Assembly: GCF_017940685.1 (NCBI RefSeq)
Contig: NZ_JAGAYD010000034.1
Coordinates: 1 to 40,772 of the forward strand
From: Butyrivibrio sp.
Lineage (GTDB): Bacteria > Bacillota > Clostridia > Lachnospirales > Lachnospiraceae
Length of the DNA stretch: 40,772 nt
Reading direction: 5' to 3'
Position 1 is the stretch's first letter; each line of letters begins with the position of its first letter. The notes below the pieces were generated by a model. The model was not told the origin of the DNA, made no database searches, and saw only the letters and a program-made list of their open reading frames with translations. The position numbers were made by a program, and so were the translations under genes. Positions 9,035 through 16,729 of this stretch are shown one piece after another.

Positions 9035-9994
9035 TTAAGCTCCCATTATATCGTTGGTGTATTCTCCTGCTTTAAGCATTACTGCTATGGCCGAGAAGTT
9101 TACTGCAATCAGTGAAAAGCAAAAATCAAGAGCATTGCTCGCTCCGCCACCAGATATGCTTCGCGTCATCATTGTTCCTGCGATATTGCTTATAGCGAGG
9201 CATATGACTGCGCACACTGCCATCTTGAAATATGCTCCAAAGTATCTTTTTATATATCTCATTCCAGGGGAACGGAGTCCCTCATGGTAAATATCTGCTA
9301 CTGCAATCGGAGCAAATGCCTTCCTTACAATGATTTCAAGACATATCTGGATTACCACGAACTTTGCTGCAACAATGATGAGCTGTGTCAAGATCCACGG
9401 CACCGCAAGGGATATCCATGCCTGTATCATCCAGAAAAAATTTCCAGATGTGTGTCCCGTGAGTGCCTTTAAAAGATCCTCGGGACTTGCAGTTGCATTC
9501 GCAAGGCCGCCTGACGTAATACTACTTATAATGGCAGTCATAAATTCGCCTGCCTTGTCAAGAATAGTGGGGATGTTCATAAGGATAAGGAATGTGGCAA
9601 AAAGCTCTACAAGTCCTTTCCAAACCGCCTCAACAGGGTTTTGTTCTCTCTGTATTCCTTCAAAAATATGAGCCATCGTAATAGCAATAGCGAGAAGTGC
9701 TCCAAGGCCCTTTATGTAATTGAAGATGGTCTCAAGCCACGGTTCCATAGAACCGGTGCACTGGGCCCACAGATTTATGAGCACGTCGCTTGCTGCCGCA
9801 CCGCCGGTAAGAGTATCGGTAACGATATTCATTGGCCCTGTAAGGATGGTCTGTGCCATATCCACAACCATTGCGTTGTCATTGTTTACTGCAAAAGCGC
9901 CAGGAAGCAGGAATATAATTATGAAAGATATAACAAGGAACATATTTGTTCCTCTTATGATCTGATTTTTCTTATTTAATGTAATTGAATCCAT
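9035..9994 (-). CDS. VirB6/TrbL-like polytopic conjugation membrane protein
   Basis: A 319-residue protein with an N-terminal hydrophobic segment (about 17-36, MFLVISFIIIFLLPGAFA) that could be a signal anchor, and further membrane segments near 95-115, 135-160, 195-235, 255-280 and 290-305. Size, topology and gene order (pilin-like, this gene, PrgI, VirB4) fit the TrbL/VirB6 proteins that form the inner-membrane pore. There is a good AAAGGA ribosome site upstream. Sequence-level family evidence is weaker than for VirB4. Confidence 0.8.
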   Translation of the reverse strand: MDSITLNKKNQIIRGTNMFLVISFIIIFLLPGAFAVNNDNAMVVDMAQTILTGPMNIVTDTLTGGAAASDVLINLWAQCTGSMEPWLETIFNYIKGLGALLAIAITMAHIFEGIQREQNPVEAVWKGLVELFATFLILMNIPTILDKAGEFMTAIISSITSGGLANATASPEDLLKALTGHTSGNFFWMIQAWISLAVPWILTQLIIVAAKFVVIQICLEIIVRKAFAPIAVADIYHEGLRSPGMRYIKRYFGAYFKMAVCAVICLAISNIAGTMMTRSISGGGASNALDFCFSLIAVNFSAIAVMLKAGEYTNDIMGA

Positions 9995-10017
9995 ACCATT
10001 TTCCTTTAAAAATAACA

Positions 10018-10040
10018 GGGCTGGCTTTTAAACCAGCCCC
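10018..10040 (-). terminator. Attenuator-like hairpin between pilin and VirB6 genes
   Basis: On the minus strand, GGGGCTGG, a TTTAAAAG loop, then CCAGCCC, followed by TGTTATTTTT. The T tract is interrupted, so partial termination is likely. This would leave the pilin-like gene in excess over the channel genes behind it. Confidence 0.55.
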
Positions 10041-10057
10041 TTATGTTTTGCTTACCG

Positions 10058-10426
10058 TCAGGTTGTTGTAAGCATTCCCGCAAGTGTACTCTTAGATGCG
10101 ATAAGGATAACACTTAAGATTACAAGCATGATCGCTGCCGCAAGGGTCATTTTCGCCTTGTTTAGAGCAGGGCCGTCACCTTCTGAGTTTGCCTGTGCCC
10201 AGGAAACAAGTCCCATAACTGCCATGATAACAGCCATTGCAAGGATCAGCTTACCGATAACGTCAATGATGAACTTAAGAAGGCTTGATGCGGAATCCGC
10301 TGATGCCATATTCATCATCATCATTGTTCCCATTGTTGTAAGAGCTGTTCCAACGGGGATGCCCTTCTCAATGAGAAAGTGGTTACATCTTGCTTTGAGT
10401 GTGTTGATATTTTCCTTCATATACAT
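10058..10426 (-). CDS. VirB2-like pilin / Maff2-type small membrane protein
   Basis: A 122-residue protein with a short charged N-terminus and two hydrophobic helices, at about 55-80 (IGKLILAMAVIMAVMGLVSW) and 93-115 (AAAIMLVILSVILIA). They are joined by a polar loop with NSEGDGPALNKAK. Two-helix proteins of this size with a GDGPA-like loop, encoded just upstream of VirB6, are the VirB2/Maff2-type subunits of Firmicute transfer systems. It is the first gene of the 10426-to-2255 transfer unit. AAAGG precedes the ATG at 10426 by seven bases. Confidence 0.75.
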   Translation of the reverse strand: MYMKENINTLKARCNHFLIEKGIPVGTALTTMGTMMMMNMASADSASSLLKFIIDVIGKLILAMAVIMAVMGLVSWAQANSEGDGPALNKAKMTLAAAIMLVILSVILIASKSTLAGMLTTT

Positions 10427-10449
10427 TTAGGTCCTTTCTTGTATATTGT

Positions 10450-10474
10450 TTTTTACTATCTAAAATAAATATGG
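10450..10474 (-). promoter_or_regulatory. Box-less promoter for the pilin-to-hydrolase transfer unit
   Basis: Minus strand: TTCCATATTTATTTTAGATAG. The -10-like CATATT is at about 10473-10468, followed by an AGATAG block also seen before 20187 and 21216. There is no CTGTACAG at the expected distance. Bases 10475-10612 are AT-rich and show nothing else I can support. Confidence 0.5.
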
Positions 10475-10612
10475 AAGAGCGGATGTCTTTTTTGGCTTAA
10501 AAACAATATTTTTCCATAAATATTTTTTATCTTGTTGGTTTTTTATGTATTTTACCCATAAAATTCATATAAACAGTGGTTTGCTATATCAGGTAGTTCC
10601 GAACAAAAAGAA

Positions 10613-10639
10613 AAGAAGAGGCTTTTTAAACCTCTTCTT
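10613..10639 (-). terminator. Terminator after the VirD4 gene
   Basis: On the minus strand a nine-base stem, AAGAAGAGG/CCTCTTCTT, followed by TTCTTTTTG. A near-match to the box (CTGTACAC, 10647-10654) lies between the VirD4 stop and this hairpin, and no promoter follows it. Confidence 0.75.
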
Positions 10640-10663
10640 AATTTTTCTGTACACGGTTTTTAC

Positions 10664-13045
10664 TTAATCCGTTGCTGCGTATGTGAGTTTACTACCCTGC
10701 AATACGTTTATTGTAACCAGCGTATCTATTGTCTCTTTTATGGATTGTGATGACATACCGGGCTTTATGCCAAGAGCATCTTCAAGCCCTTTGGTTATCA
10801 TCTCGTCTGTCTCTGGCGAGTATGCTTCAAATCCGGAAAGGGCTTCCTGCGCTTCTTTTGCTTCTGCTTTTCTTGCGGCATTCTTTACTTCTGTTGCAGA
10901 AGGAGCTGAATGAGGCTGTACAGAATTTTCCGGATTGTCCTTCTCAGCCTTCGCAAGCGGCGTATTATCATCCGCAAACTTATCCGGCTCAAGAAGATGG
11001 AGCGGGCCACGCTGCCTTATCTCAACGCCCTTTGCAAGAGGGATGACAAATTGTCCGCCTTTTGCATGGGCATATTTATAATTTGGATGGTTTGTCAGCT
11101 CATATTTCTTGCCGTAGTATGGTCTTACTCCTCTTATTCTTACAAGACACTCATCATCCTGCATCATGGTGATCTGATCTATTGTCATAATCTCGATAGA
11201 GGATTTGTTAAGAGAGGTAGACCCTCCTCCGTTCACCTGCCAGGATGTATTCTGTACAGTAGTTGTTTTCTTTCCGAGCATCTTGAGCATCCACTCGATT
11301 GTCTCTGAGTCATCACATCCAAGGAAGAGCTTTGTGTCGCAGTTTGCCACGATTGTATTCCACTTATCCTTGTAAATATCTTTGAGCTGTGAAAGAGCTT
11401 GTAAGATGATTGAACAACTTATCTCATACTTACGCATTGTGGCAAGCTTCTCGTTGAAGTCCGGGATCTGCCCAATGTTAGCGAACTCATCCAAAATTAG
11501 ACGTACATGAATGGGGCATCTTGCATCGCAAGCTTCTATCTTGACGTTCTGAAGTTGTGCTTTGAACTTTTCAAGCTCTGCCTTGTTACCTCGCCATCCC
11601 ACGAGTTCATTTGTATCTTTCGTATAAACCTTATAGAGCCTCTTCTCCTTATCGGGTCTGACTACGATGCCTTTTTTAACTTCATTTACGAATGCTTCGA
11701 GCTCTTTTTTTGCCTCGGCAGACTCTTTTTTATTTTTTGCATGTACCACTTTTATATTATTGGCAGCTCCGATAGATGCCTTCCATCCAAATTCTGCTTC
11801 TGTTTCAGCATAAGTATATAAAGAAGAGAATAACTGGCTGTACAGAAGAGATACGATAAAGTTGAATGTTGTATCTGCCGTAGGGATGATTACGAAGATG
11901 GCTTGTTTTGTATCACTGAAGCTCTCAAATTCAAAATCATCTGCGCCTGTAAGGTACTGCATGTCTGCAAGCTCAAATGTCTGGAGACGTACACCTACGG
12001 AAATAAGGATTGATTTAAGGGTCTTGCCTGCACCCATCTTGAATTTTTTATACTGTCTTATGGCAAGCTCTGCTGTCCTGTTGGTGTCTCTCTTCTCAAG
12101 ATCTTCAAAGAGTCTGTCAAGATCCGATACTGCCGTTGCATCGTTCTCATCAATCTGTGCAAGAGTCAGCATTTTAACCACGTTTGCAAAGGTCTGGTTT
12201 TTTTCTTCCTCTGTATGCCACAGATACAGGATAAGTGCTGTAAGGAGAAGTTTTTCTGAGTTCTCCCAGAAAGGATCTCCTGCCTTTCCCTCTGACGGAG
12301 TTGTGTTCTTGATCAGAGTGTTTACCAATGTAAATACATCCTTTTCCTCTTTGATATAGTGGAAAGGATTGTATCTGTTACTTCTGTACACGTCGGTAAG
12401 ATTAAATACCTTTACGTTATACCCTACATCTTCAAGGGCTTTGCCATAATCACGGAGCATTTCTCCGGAAGGGTCTGTGATGACGAAGTTACAGTTGTAC
12501 TGAAGGATATTGGGAGCTGCAAAGAAACGTGATTTACCTGCACCAGATCCGCCGATTACAAGGATATTGCAGTTTCTTCTTGTACCCCTGTTATCAATGG
12601 CAAGTCTTATATCCTTACTGATGATCATATTGTTTTCGCCATTTATCTCGGGTTTTCCAAGGGGCGATGCGTATTTTAGGTTGTATTTTTCAAGCTCATC
12701 CTGGTTCATAAGGTGAGCCTCACCGTTTACTGTATCCGGATTGTCATGTTTCTTGAGCGCTTTTTCGGCGCCGAGCATGATAAGGACTGTCCCTGCGGCA
12801 ATCGTAAAAAGCACACTGTACAGAATTGTCATACCGCTGATAGGAAATATCTCCAGGGGGTGTATAAACACATTTGTCATGCCTTCATTAAAGGCTTCCA
12901 TGAAGCTCGCCCTCGGGTTGTTTCGCATGATCGCGGCCGAATGGAGATATGTCAATAACAGATAGACATAAAATATTGAACCAAGTATTATATATACCTT
13001 GGCGTTTGACTTACGCCTTCTTTCTTTTTCTATTGCTGTTGCCAT
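10664..13045 (-). CDS. virD4: VirD4/TraG-type coupling protein ATPase
   Basis: A 793-residue coupling protein that links the relaxase-DNA complex to the secretion channel. Two N-terminal membrane helices lie at about 17-38 and 62-92. Walker A is at residues 165-172 (GGSGAGKS) and Walker B at about 515-520 (LILDEF, Asp519/Glu520), followed by ANIGQIPDF, typical of TraG/VirD4. A charged insertion (about 410-480, Lys/Glu-rich) separates the two motifs, and the C-terminal 130 residues are low-complexity. The gene starts five bases after the upstream accessory gene. No relaxase gene is visible in the window. Confidence 0.92.
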   Translation of the reverse strand: MATAIEKERRRKSNAKVYIILGSIFYVYLLLTYLHSAAIMRNNPRASFMEAFNEGMTNVFIHPLEIFPISGMTILYSVLFTIAAGTVLIMLGAEKALKKHDNPDTVNGEAHLMNQDELEKYNLKYASPLGKPEINGENNMIISKDIRLAIDNRGTRRNCNILVIGGSGAGKSRFFAAPNILQYNCNFVITDPSGEMLRDYGKALEDVGYNVKVFNLTDVYRSNRYNPFHYIKEEKDVFTLVNTLIKNTTPSEGKAGDPFWENSEKLLLTALILYLWHTEEEKNQTFANVVKMLTLAQIDENDATAVSDLDRLFEDLEKRDTNRTAELAIRQYKKFKMGAGKTLKSILISVGVRLQTFELADMQYLTGADDFEFESFSDTKQAIFVIIPTADTTFNFIVSLLYSQLFSSLYTYAETEAEFGWKASIGAANNIKVVHAKNKKESAEAKKELEAFVNEVKKGIVVRPDKEKRLYKVYTKDTNELVGWRGNKAELEKFKAQLQNVKIEACDARCPIHVRLILDEFANIGQIPDFNEKLATMRKYEISCSIILQALSQLKDIYKDKWNTIVANCDTKLFLGCDDSETIEWMLKMLGKKTTTVQNTSWQVNGGGSTSLNKSSIEIMTIDQITMMQDDECLVRIRGVRPYYGKKYELTNHPNYKYAHAKGGQFVIPLAKGVEIRQRGPLHLLEPDKFADDNTPLAKAEKDNPENSVQPHSAPSATEVKNAARKAEAKEAQEALSGFEAYSPETDEMITKGLEDALGIKPGMSSQSIKETIDTLVTINVLQGSKLTYAATD

Positions 13046-13050
13046 GTTTC

Positions 13051-14427
13051 TTATGCCCTTTCTCTCTCGCCATCGTCCTTAGACTTATCTTCTTTTGGCG
13101 GAGTCTGCCTTTCTTCTTTCTTTGCCGGAGCTTTTCTTTCCTTCGCATCGTGGTTTTCTATGTCGTATTTTCTAAAACCACGGACAGTAAGCTGATAGTT
13201 ATTGGGGTCTACATCGGCTCTCACAAACTCATCTTTGATGCTCTCTATATCTGCGCCTGAATATCCCTCAAGTTCTTTCCCTGTGATCGCAGCGTCAATG
13301 ACATCTATCATCTCATTCTGGTAGAGGATAAACGCTTCCTTTGGTGGAAGCCTAAAGAGCTCTTCTTTCTTCGGCCCTGTTTTGACAAGAAGGTTCGCCT
13401 TGTCAACGACGCCTTTTTCCATTCTCGAAATCTTTTCCTGCACCTGGTCTTTTTCTGGGCGGGCAGTCTCGAAGTTTCTTTTTGGGGACATCAGATGCTC
13501 GGCAATCCTATTGTCGTCGTTTATGATGGTCTTGTTATATATCTTATCCATGCACTTCTGAAGCTCTATTTCGTAGTCCATCTGATCCTTACTTACCGTA
13601 AGCTCCTGCATGTTCTTTATTTTCCCGTCTTCAAACTTTACCCTGTGAAACTCAAAGCCCTGCGAGTTTATCTCGATATACTTAGACGTATCATCTACAC
13701 CAATGACATAATGGGTTGACTCACACCCCTTTAAGGAAGCTACTTCCCTATCAAGCCTTTCATCAGCATCTACCTGCTGGCGCTTTAGGATTGAATTTTC
13801 CCCGTTAAGGGAGAGCATCGACTCTGCAAAAGCCTTACACAGGTCCATCTTTTCGGGGTCTTTCACTATTACCTTCTGGGCGTGTACAGAAAGAGAAATC
13901 GTGCCGTCGGGCTCTTCTTCCTTGCCTACCATAAAACCTCTGGTTATATCGTTGCATTTATTCTTGAGAACCTCATACTGGTACTTATCAAGGCCGTGGA
14001 GGGTTATAATCTCCTTGTCCTTTATTCTGTCGGTCTTTGCAATGGCTGTTTCGAGCTTTGCAGCATCTATTTCCTGGTAATAATTGCCCTTTGCAGTAAG
14101 GACTCTTTCGTTAAGGCTTGTTACCAGCTCAAGGTCCGGCTGCTTAATGATGATCTTTGTATCATCTGCCGTACTTATAAAGGCAACTCCCTTGTTTGCA
14201 AGTTCCCTCTTAAGCTCGTCTCCACATTTTCCCTGTATAGGATAGGCAATGCATTCCCCGTCATTTTTGATCCATTTTGCCATTTCTCTCTGAGGAGCAT
14301 ATTTTGCCCTGCTCTCAAGCTGTTCTGAGAGCATCTTAAGGAACATGTTTATCTCATCAATGGTCGCTGCCATGAATTTAGTTGTGCTATCAAACTGCTG
14401 TTGGTCTTCAAAATACTGTTTAGCCAT
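13051..14427 (-). CDS. Hypothetical accessory protein upstream of VirD4
   Basis: A 458-residue soluble protein without membrane segments. An N-terminal helical part (about 1-60) leads to a stretch around GVAFISTADDTKIIIKQPD (about 80-100). The C-terminal 45 residues are Lys/Glu/Arg-rich and probably disordered. In many Firmicute elements a DUF3801/PcfB-type protein sits directly before the coupling protein; the position and the cited stretch are compatible, but I cannot confirm the family by eye. It has a good ribosome site (GGAGGG). It forms a two-gene unit with virD4, ending at the 10613-10639 terminator. Confidence 0.6.
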   Translation of the reverse strand: MAKQYFEDQQQFDSTTKFMAATIDEINMFLKMLSEQLESRAKYAPQREMAKWIKNDGECIAYPIQGKCGDELKRELANKGVAFISTADDTKIIIKQPDLELVTSLNERVLTAKGNYYQEIDAAKLETAIAKTDRIKDKEIITLHGLDKYQYEVLKNKCNDITRGFMVGKEEEPDGTISLSVHAQKVIVKDPEKMDLCKAFAESMLSLNGENSILKRQQVDADERLDREVASLKGCESTHYVIGVDDTSKYIEINSQGFEFHRVKFEDGKIKNMQELTVSKDQMDYEIELQKCMDKIYNKTIINDDNRIAEHLMSPKRNFETARPEKDQVQEKISRMEKGVVDKANLLVKTGPKKEELFRLPPKEAFILYQNEMIDVIDAAITGKELEGYSGADIESIKDEFVRADVDPNNYQLTVRGFRKYDIENHDAKERKAPAKKEERQTPPKEDKSKDDGERERA

Positions 14428-14428
14428 T

Positions 14429-14460
14429 GTCTTATCCCTCCATAATATAAATATGGGTTA
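14429..14460 (-). promoter_or_regulatory. Box-less promoter and short leader for the VirD4 unit
   Basis: Minus strand: AACCCATATTTATATTATGG, with the -10-like CATATT at 14455-14450, then GGAGGG and the ATG. No CTGTACAG lies 22 bp upstream. A variant, CTATACAG, is found farther off at 14499-14506. The intergenic region 14428-14634 is shared with the divergent plus-strand gene. Confidence 0.5.
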
Positions 14461-14549
14461 TAGCTCTTCTTTTTTTAATCAGGCACCATATCTATGAGCT
14501 ATACAGAGAGCCGTTTTGTCTGTCATGCATAAAAAGAGTATAAAATTTG

Positions 14550-14589
14550 CTGTACAGAAATTCCTTGTGGCAGGCAAATATCCTATACT
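14550..14589 (+). promoter_or_regulatory. CTGTACAG-box promoter for the lone plus-strand gene
   Basis: Plus strand: CTGTACAG at 14550-14557, exactly 22 bp, ATCC at 14580-14583, then TATACT at 14584-14589. It is the only plus-strand member of the family, showing that the arrangement is directional and travels with the gene. Degenerate copies follow: CTATACAG at 14610-14617 (exactly 60 bp downstream, same flanks TTGC and AAA) and CCGTACAG at 14660-14667. Confidence 0.7.
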
Positions 14590-14634
14590 ATATATAGAAA
14601 AGCAAATTGCTATACAGAAAGTTGAGACGATGAT

Positions 14635-15267
14635 ATGTTTGGATTTAAGAAGAAAAACTCCGTACAGAAAGATCCTGTACTGTATAACTTTGATAAACAG
14701 CCTGTACTGAACACTGAGACGGGTGAGTTTTTAATGGATTTTGATGTTGAACAGCAAAAGATACTCAGAAGACTTGTTGACCTGATGGTTCCGATTGGCT
14801 CTTTTGCCTACAAGGGTCTTCCTGCAAATCTCATGGCTGTGATCGAGGAATGGATAGGTACACTGATTGTCGTACTTGCTAACGGGTCTGTAGCTCCGAC
14901 TCACCATGACTCTTTCCGTAATAGAGATATTGTTTCCTTTAAAGACCCTTCCCACTTTAATGAGAACATTATTTATAACATTGTTCATACGGACTTTGAT
15001 CCAGAGCAGATGAAGTATGCTCTTATTGCCTCAGAGTATGGGGTGGACGTATGTGCCGAGATAGAAGATGTTGCAAGTTTTAGTGCTCTTGCGCTGGCCC
15101 TTGTTTCGGAAGGTGCTAAATATGGTCTCAATATCTGCGATAAGATACATCAAGGGACAAATATATTTGAGCTCAGTGATTATGTTGATAAGCATAGGCA
15201 GAAATATTTAAAAAAGGAACAGCAAAAAGATAAATGGGATGAATTTGAGTGGAAGCTTTTCCATTAA
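14635..15267 (+). CDS. Hypothetical protein, the only convincing plus-strand gene
   Basis: A 210-residue soluble, acidic protein with no membrane helix. The N-terminus is basic (MFGFKKKNSVQKD), and residues 20-35 repeat a PVLYN/PVLNT pattern. No family is recognised. The start at 14635 lacks a convincing ribosome site; a downstream ATG (about 14734, MDFDVEQQ) is an alternative. It is divergent from the VirD4 unit, convergent with ssb, and closed by a two-way terminator. A box-type promoter lies upstream. Opposite orientation and tandem degenerate boxes suggest possible autoregulation; whether it binds the box is open. Confidence 0.75.
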   Translation: MFGFKKKNSVQKDPVLYNFDKQPVLNTETGEFLMDFDVEQQKILRRLVDLMVPIGSFAYKGLPANLMAVIEEWIGTLIVVLANGSVAPTHHDSFRNRDIVSFKDPSHFNENIIYNIVHTDFDPEQMKYALIASEYGVDVCAEIEDVASFSALALALVSEGAKYGLNICDKIHQGTNIFELSDYVDKHRQKYLKKEQQKDKWDEFEWKLFH

Positions 15268-15280
15268 AGCGAAGAAAAAA

Positions 15281-15311
15281 GGGCTTGCCGTTATGGCAAA
15301 CCCTCTTTTTT
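15281..15311. terminator. Bidirectional terminator between the plus-strand gene and ssb
   Basis: Stem GGGCTTGCC/GGCAAACCC around GTTAT (15281-15303), with AAAAAA to the left and TTTTTT to the right. It can therefore end both converging transcripts. Confidence 0.8.
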
Positions 15312-15319
15312 ATGAACTT

Positions 15320-15739
15320 TTAGTTGAAGGGGAGCTCCTCTTCGTCGATGTCAACATTGGCAAAGCCATCGCCATCAGTAGGCGCTTCGGCGGAGGCGCC
15401 AGTTGCACCTGCGGCAGCGTTCTTTGACTCGGCAAACTCCTGCTCTTCTACAACAACCTCGGTTGTGTAGACCTTCTGACCGTCCTTGTTGGTATAGTTT
15501 CCAGTCTGGATACGACCAACAACTGCGATCTTAATACCCTTCTTAAGGTACTTCTCAACAAATTCCCCGGCCTTTCCAAAGGCAACGCAGTTGATGAAAT
15601 CAGCAGTCTGTCCGTCGTTGGACTTAAATCTGCGATCAACAGCCAGTGTGTAGCGACCGATGGCAGTTGGCTTCTCTCCCTGGGAGTATCTAACCTCTGG
15701 GTCCTTTGTTAAGCGTCCGATTAACTGTACTTTGTTCAT
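15320..15739 (-). CDS. ssb: Single-stranded DNA-binding protein SSB
   Basis: A 139-residue SSB. The OB fold covers about residues 1-105 (MNKVQLIGRLTKDPEVRYS, then FINCVAFGKAGEFVEKYLKKG). It is followed by a short Ala/Gly-rich linker and the acidic tip DIDEEELPF that recruits replication and repair partners. I chose the ATG at 15739, not the upstream ATG at 15799, because GGAGG precedes it and the family starts with MNKV. It is driven by a box-less promoter with the conserved leader. Confidence 0.95.
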   Translation of the reverse strand: MNKVQLIGRLTKDPEVRYSQGEKPTAIGRYTLAVDRRFKSNDGQTADFINCVAFGKAGEFVEKYLKKGIKIAVVGRIQTGNYTNKDGQKVYTTEVVVEEQEFAESKNAAAGATGASAEAPTDGDGFANVDIDEEELPFN

Positions 15740-15788
15740 GTTCAATTTCCTCCATTTCAATATATGATTAGTTACATAATAAGTATGG
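15740..15788 (-). promoter_or_regulatory. Leader-type (class II) promoter for ssb
   Basis: Minus strand: CCATACTTATTATGTAACTA, then TTGAAATGGAGGA before the ATG. The -10-like CATACT is at about 15788-15783, and the conserved TGTAACTA block is at 15776-15769. No CTGTACAG box. Confidence 0.55.
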
Positions 15789-15810
15789 CAGAATGGCACC
15801 CAAATAAAAT

Positions 15811-16068
15811 TTATGTCAGTTTTATTCTGGATAAGACATCCTTACAATACTTTACTGTCGCCTTATATTCATTAGGGTTGTCCGGTTTTATATTCATTCT
15901 TTTAAACGGATCTGAAGCATAATATGCCAGGATGGGTAAAAACAGATCTATATCCTGCTCCACTTTATATTCCTCAAGATCCGCAATAGTCGGATAATAT
16001 CCTTTTGTAGTGTCAACGTCTATCTCTTCCATCTTGTCAATAACATCGTAAAAAGCTGATTCTTTCAT
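15811..16068 (-). CDS. Small hypothetical protein
   Basis: An 85-residue acidic, soluble protein (MKESAFYDVIDKMEEIDVDTT; later ILAYYASDPFKRMN). It has an AAGGAG ribosome site and its own box promoter, and no terminator separates it from ssb. No motif is recognised. The dedicated promoter and ribosome site make it a real gene. Confidence 0.65.
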   Translation of the reverse strand: MKESAFYDVIDKMEEIDVDTTKGYYPTIADLEEYKVEQDIDLFLPILAYYASDPFKRMNIKPDNPNEYKATVKYCKDVLSRIKLT

Positions 16069-16098
16069 AAAGGACTCCTTTCTGGGCTTTATATATTA

Positions 16099-16138
16099 AA
16101 TATAGGATTGCAGAGTTTTGATTTTAATTTCTGTACAG
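16099..16138 (-). promoter_or_regulatory. CTGTACAG-box promoter for the 85-residue protein
   Basis: Minus strand: CTGTACAG at 16138-16131, 22 bp, ATCC (16108-16105), TATATT at 16104-16099. Confidence 0.7.
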
Positions 16139-16167
16139 AGAAATTTCTTAATTTTGGCAAAGAAAAA

Positions 16168-16187
16168 GAAGCGGTAAAACCGCCTCT
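16168..16187 (-). terminator. Terminator after the HU gene
   Basis: On the minus strand GAGGCGGT, loop TTT, ACCGCTTC, followed by TTTTTC. It lies about 90 bases past the HU stop; the box of the next promoter begins about 30 bases later. Confidence 0.75.
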
Positions 16188-16278
16188 TTTCTTGTAATCG
16201 CTTTAGCTTTAGCTTCCCAAACGTTTTAATGTACGTTTTTAAGGGTGTTTACAAAAAATTTTTTTTGGTTATCATAAA

Positions 16279-16563
16279 TTATTTCTTCTTGCCGTTAACA
16301 GCTTCCTTCAAAGCAGCCCCTGCCTTGAATTTTGGAGCAACGGTAGCCGGAATCTTGATAGCGGCGCCAGTCTGAGGGTTCTTGCCTGTTCTTGCAGCTC
16401 TCTTAGCTGTCTCGAATGTTCCAAATCCTACAAGCTGTACCTTGCCCTTTTTCTTAAGCTCCTTGGTTACGGCTTCTGTAAACGCATTAAGTGCGTTTGT
16501 TGCATCTTTCTTGGAAAGATTTGCTGACTTTGCAATAGCTTCGATTAGTTCTGTCTTGTTCAT
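16279..16563 (-). CDS. hup: HU-family histone-like DNA-binding protein
   Basis: A 94-residue HU/IHF-fold protein. It has the typical N-terminus (MNKTELIEAIAKSANLSKKDA), the GFGTFE motif in mid-protein, and the flexible arm (AARTGKNPQTGA, then IPATVAPKFKAG). It bends and compacts DNA and probably acts on the element's own chromatin or replication. The ATG at 16563 is preferred over the upstream in-frame ATG at 16644 because AAAGGAG lies seven bases before it. Its promoter region does not match either of the element's two promoter families. Confidence 0.93.
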   Translation of the reverse strand: MNKTELIEAIAKSANLSKKDATNALNAFTEAVTKELKKKGKVQLVGFGTFETAKRAARTGKNPQTGAAIKIPATVAPKFKAGAALKEAVNGKKK

Positions 16564-16587
16564 ACACAAACTCCTTTGTCTTACTGA

Positions 16588-16613
16588 CCTGCAAAGGTGT
16601 TGTCTTTTGCAGG
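16588..16613 (-). promoter_or_regulatory. Hairpin in the 5' leader of the HU gene
   Basis: On the minus strand CCTGCAAAAG pairs with CTTTGCAGG across a loop of about seven bases, about 25 bases before the HU start codon. There is no T tract, so it is not a terminator. It may stabilise the transcript or bind a regulator. Upstream, around 16625-16645, are GTTAAC-type palindromic bases that could hold the promoter. Confidence 0.5.
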
Positions 16614-16689
16614 CGTTATATTTGCTACGTTTTAACGTTAACACATCTTAAAACCCAGTTCAATACTGCAATTATTAAATAAAAAGAAA

Positions 16690-16709
16690 CAGCCCCCAGA
16701 TGGGAGCTG
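16690..16709 (-). terminator. Terminator after the exonuclease gene
   Basis: Minus strand CAGCTCCC, loop ATCT, GGGGGCTG, then TTTCTTTTT. Confidence 0.75.
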
Positions 16710-16729
16710 ACTTCTTTTATATGGAGTTT

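Noticed and set aside
10647-10654. CTGTACAC near the VirD4 terminator as a further box promoter.
   Set aside because: No -10-like sequence lies at 22 bp in the minus direction; the site is inside the terminator region.
14516-14710. A 64-codon plus-strand frame starting before the lone plus-strand gene.
   Set aside because: It spans the box promoter and overlaps the better-supported frame; no ribosome site.
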